The notes under the pieces are model-generated. The model ran no database searches. It was not told the DNA's origin and saw nothing but the letters and a program-made list of their open reading frames with translations. A program made the translations under genes and the position numbers. From the NCBI RefSeq assembly GCF_002929705.1, contig NZ_PJIN01000001.1:623244-687243 (forward strand): a stretch of 64,000 bases of DNA, written 5' to 3'. Positions 62,901 through 64,000 of this stretch are shown here, one piece after another (position 1 is the first letter of the stretch; each line of letters starts with the position of its first letter). Source of the stretch: Arthrobacter sp. N199823. GTDB lineage: Bacteria > Actinomycetota > Actinomycetes > Actinomycetales > Micrococcaceae.

Positions 62901-63602
62901 TCAGCGGGGGAGCAGCCAGCTGTACTCCAGTTCCGGGCGGCCGGGGGAACCGTGTCGTGGCGACTTACTCGCGGAACCGGTTTCCACCAAGTGATCCAGA
63001 TACCGCCGTGCTGTCACCCGGGACATGGCCAGTTCGGCAGCGGCCTCGGTGGCTGAGGCAGGATGGTCATGGGTGCGGAGCCAATCAACTACCGTGCGGA
63101 GCGTCTCCGTCAGCATGCCCTTGGGCAGCACCAATTTTCCGGTGGGCCGCAACGCCGATAGCGCCAGATCGATGGCTTCCTGCGAGGTCTGTGCCCTGTT
63201 CGCCAGTACGGAGTGGTAGCTGCGGTAGTTCTCCAGTTTTTCCCGGAACGCGGAGAAGGTGAAGGGCTTGATCAGGTACGCCGTGATGCCCAGCGCTATG
63301 GCCGATCTCACCACGTGGACATCTCGCACCGCCGTGATTGCCACAACATCGGGGACGAGTCCCAGACCGTGGATGCGACGCAATAGATCCAGGCCGTGCC
63401 CGTCGGTCAGGTTCATATCCAGCAGCAGCAGCTGCACGGAGGGGATGGCGGGATCGTTCAGTGCATCCAACGCGGCTTGCATGCCGTGTGCCTCGGCCAC
63501 CACCTCAAAGCCGTCCAGCCGTCGCACATAGGCGGCGTGCGCGGCCAGCGCGATGGGTTCATCGTCCACCACGAGGACCCGGATGGGTGAAGGGGTGCTC
63601 AT
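62901..63602 (-). CDS. Response regulator (CitB/DcuR type)
   Basis: A 233-residue two-component regulator. The receiver domain shows VLVVDDEPIA, phosphate acceptor Asp in LLLLDMNLTDGHG and the Lys in AYLIKPFTF; the C-terminal winged helix (ATEAAAELAMSRVTARRYLDHL) is of the CitB/DcuR type. Such systems usually control di- or tricarboxylate uptake. Its start overlaps the kinase stop by four bases, so both are made together. Confidence 0.93.
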   Translation of the reverse strand: MSTPSPIRVLVVDDEPIALAAHAAYVRRLDGFEVVAEAHGMQAALDALNDPAIPSVQLLLLDMNLTDGHGLDLLRRIHGLGLVPDVVAITAVRDVHVVRSAIALGITAYLIKPFTFSAFREKLENYRSYHSVLANRAQTSQEAIDLALSALRPTGKLVLPKGMLTETLRTVVDWLRTHDHPASATEAAAELAMSRVTARRYLDHLVETGSASKSPRHGSPGRPELEYSWLLPR

Positions 63603-64000
63603 GGTGTTCCATTCGTTGAAGAGGAGTGTGCTTCAAGGGCGTCCAGGGGGAAAATCGCTGTCATGAGGGCACCGCCGTCGTTCTCCCCGGTGATGGTTCC
63701 ACCGAGAGCGGCGGTAGCGCGGCGGATCAGAGCCATGCCGTAGCCGCGTCCGCCCGGCACCACTGAGGACTTATCGGTGGTGCCTATTCTGCCAAGAATA
63801 TCCAAATCGGTGGTGGGCAGGCCGGGGCCGTTGTCGGCAACCGTGATGGTGAGTTCGCCGTCGGCTACTAGCAGATCCACCCATACTGTGGGGCTCTGGG
63901 CACAGCGTGCGGCTGCATCCATGGCGTTGTCCACCAAGTTGCCCAACAGTGTCACCAATTCGCGCGGATCCAGAGTGTTGGGCGGCAAATCGCCGGAGGC
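63599..64000 (-). CDS. Sensor histidine kinase, C-terminal part
   Basis: The frame is open to the window edge, so only the C-terminal 133 residues are visible. They form the ATP-binding HATPase domain: LGNLVDNAMDAAARC (N box), ITVADNGPGLP (G1) and GRGYGMALIRRATAALGG (G2). It is the partner of the CitB-type regulator encoded next to it. The sensor and dimerisation domains lie outside the window. Confidence 0.92.
   Translation of the reverse strand, partial: ASGDLPPNTLDPRELVTLLGNLVDNAMDAAARCAQSPTVWVDLLVADGELTITVADNGPGLPTTDLDILGRIGTTDKSSVVPGGRGYGMALIRRATAALGGTITGENDGGALMTAIFPLDALEAHSSSTNGTP

Noticed and set aside
1-64000. tRNA, rRNA, riboswitch or CRISPR array
   Set aside because: No tRNA-like TPsiC arm with acceptor pairing, no rRNA segment, no regularly spaced direct repeats and no riboswitch core were recognised by eye; a covariance search was not possible.

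Overview
The window looks like chromosome of a moderately high-GC actinobacterium, most likely an Arthrobacter-type member of the Micrococcaceae. This is an inference from the gatCAB order, a GAF-ANTAR regulator, a mycothiol-dependent maleylpyruvate isomerase-like protein, an ECF42-type sigma factor with its DGPF partner, and many GTG/TTG starts. No rRNA, tRNA or CRISPR array was recognised.

Region 1 (1-24.2 kb) is largely ordinary chromosome. It holds the end of a CoA-transferase gene, a GNAT enzyme, an LssY_C membrane protein, the gatC-gatA-gatB operon, and a membrane protein with a PadR regulator. A carbohydrate locus follows: two ABC permeases, a lipoprotein binding protein, a LacI regulator, a Gfo/Idh/MocA oxidoreductase and a Cys-type sulfatase. 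A formylglycine-generating enzyme about 6 kb further on could activate that sulfatase. Between them lie a LysR gene divergent from tdh-kbl (threonine to glycine) and a proline-rich membrane protein / PP2C-like / APH-like trio.

Region 2 (24.0-41.2 kb) looks like an inserted accessory segment. It is bracketed by imperfect direct copies (about 180 bp) of the 3' end of a GNAT gene. Inside are an IS30 element, a GAF-ANTAR regulator, two YegP-type (DUF1508) small proteins, a SOUL haem-binding protein, a cytidine deaminase-ASCH fusion, small membrane proteins, a HIRAN protein, an SDR, a very GC-rich esterase/MFS pair and a small serine recombinase next to the right-hand repeat. Gene density is low and several stretches hold repeats or decayed sequence.

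Region 3 (41.2-54.0 kb) is a run of single-gene stress, detoxification and metabolism modules: DinB, GNAT, VOC and DUF1801 proteins, a tyrosine phosphatase-like protein, and SoxR with a divergent VOC gene and a good sox-box. It also holds the DGPF/ECF42 pair, a YdeI-like protein, an FAD amino-acid oxidase with a LysE exporter, and hutI.

Region 4 (54.0-57.4 kb) is a cluster of very small genes with membrane or secretion features. An ISL3 element with an 8-bp target duplication interrupts a secreted-peptide gene, and the cluster ends in a strong terminator. Region 5 (58.0-64.0 kb) is an amino-sugar/tagatose operon (SIS isomerase, ROK kinase, PfkB kinase, class II aldolase, DeoR regulator), followed on the minus strand by a CitB-type response regulator and the truncated end of its histidine kinase.
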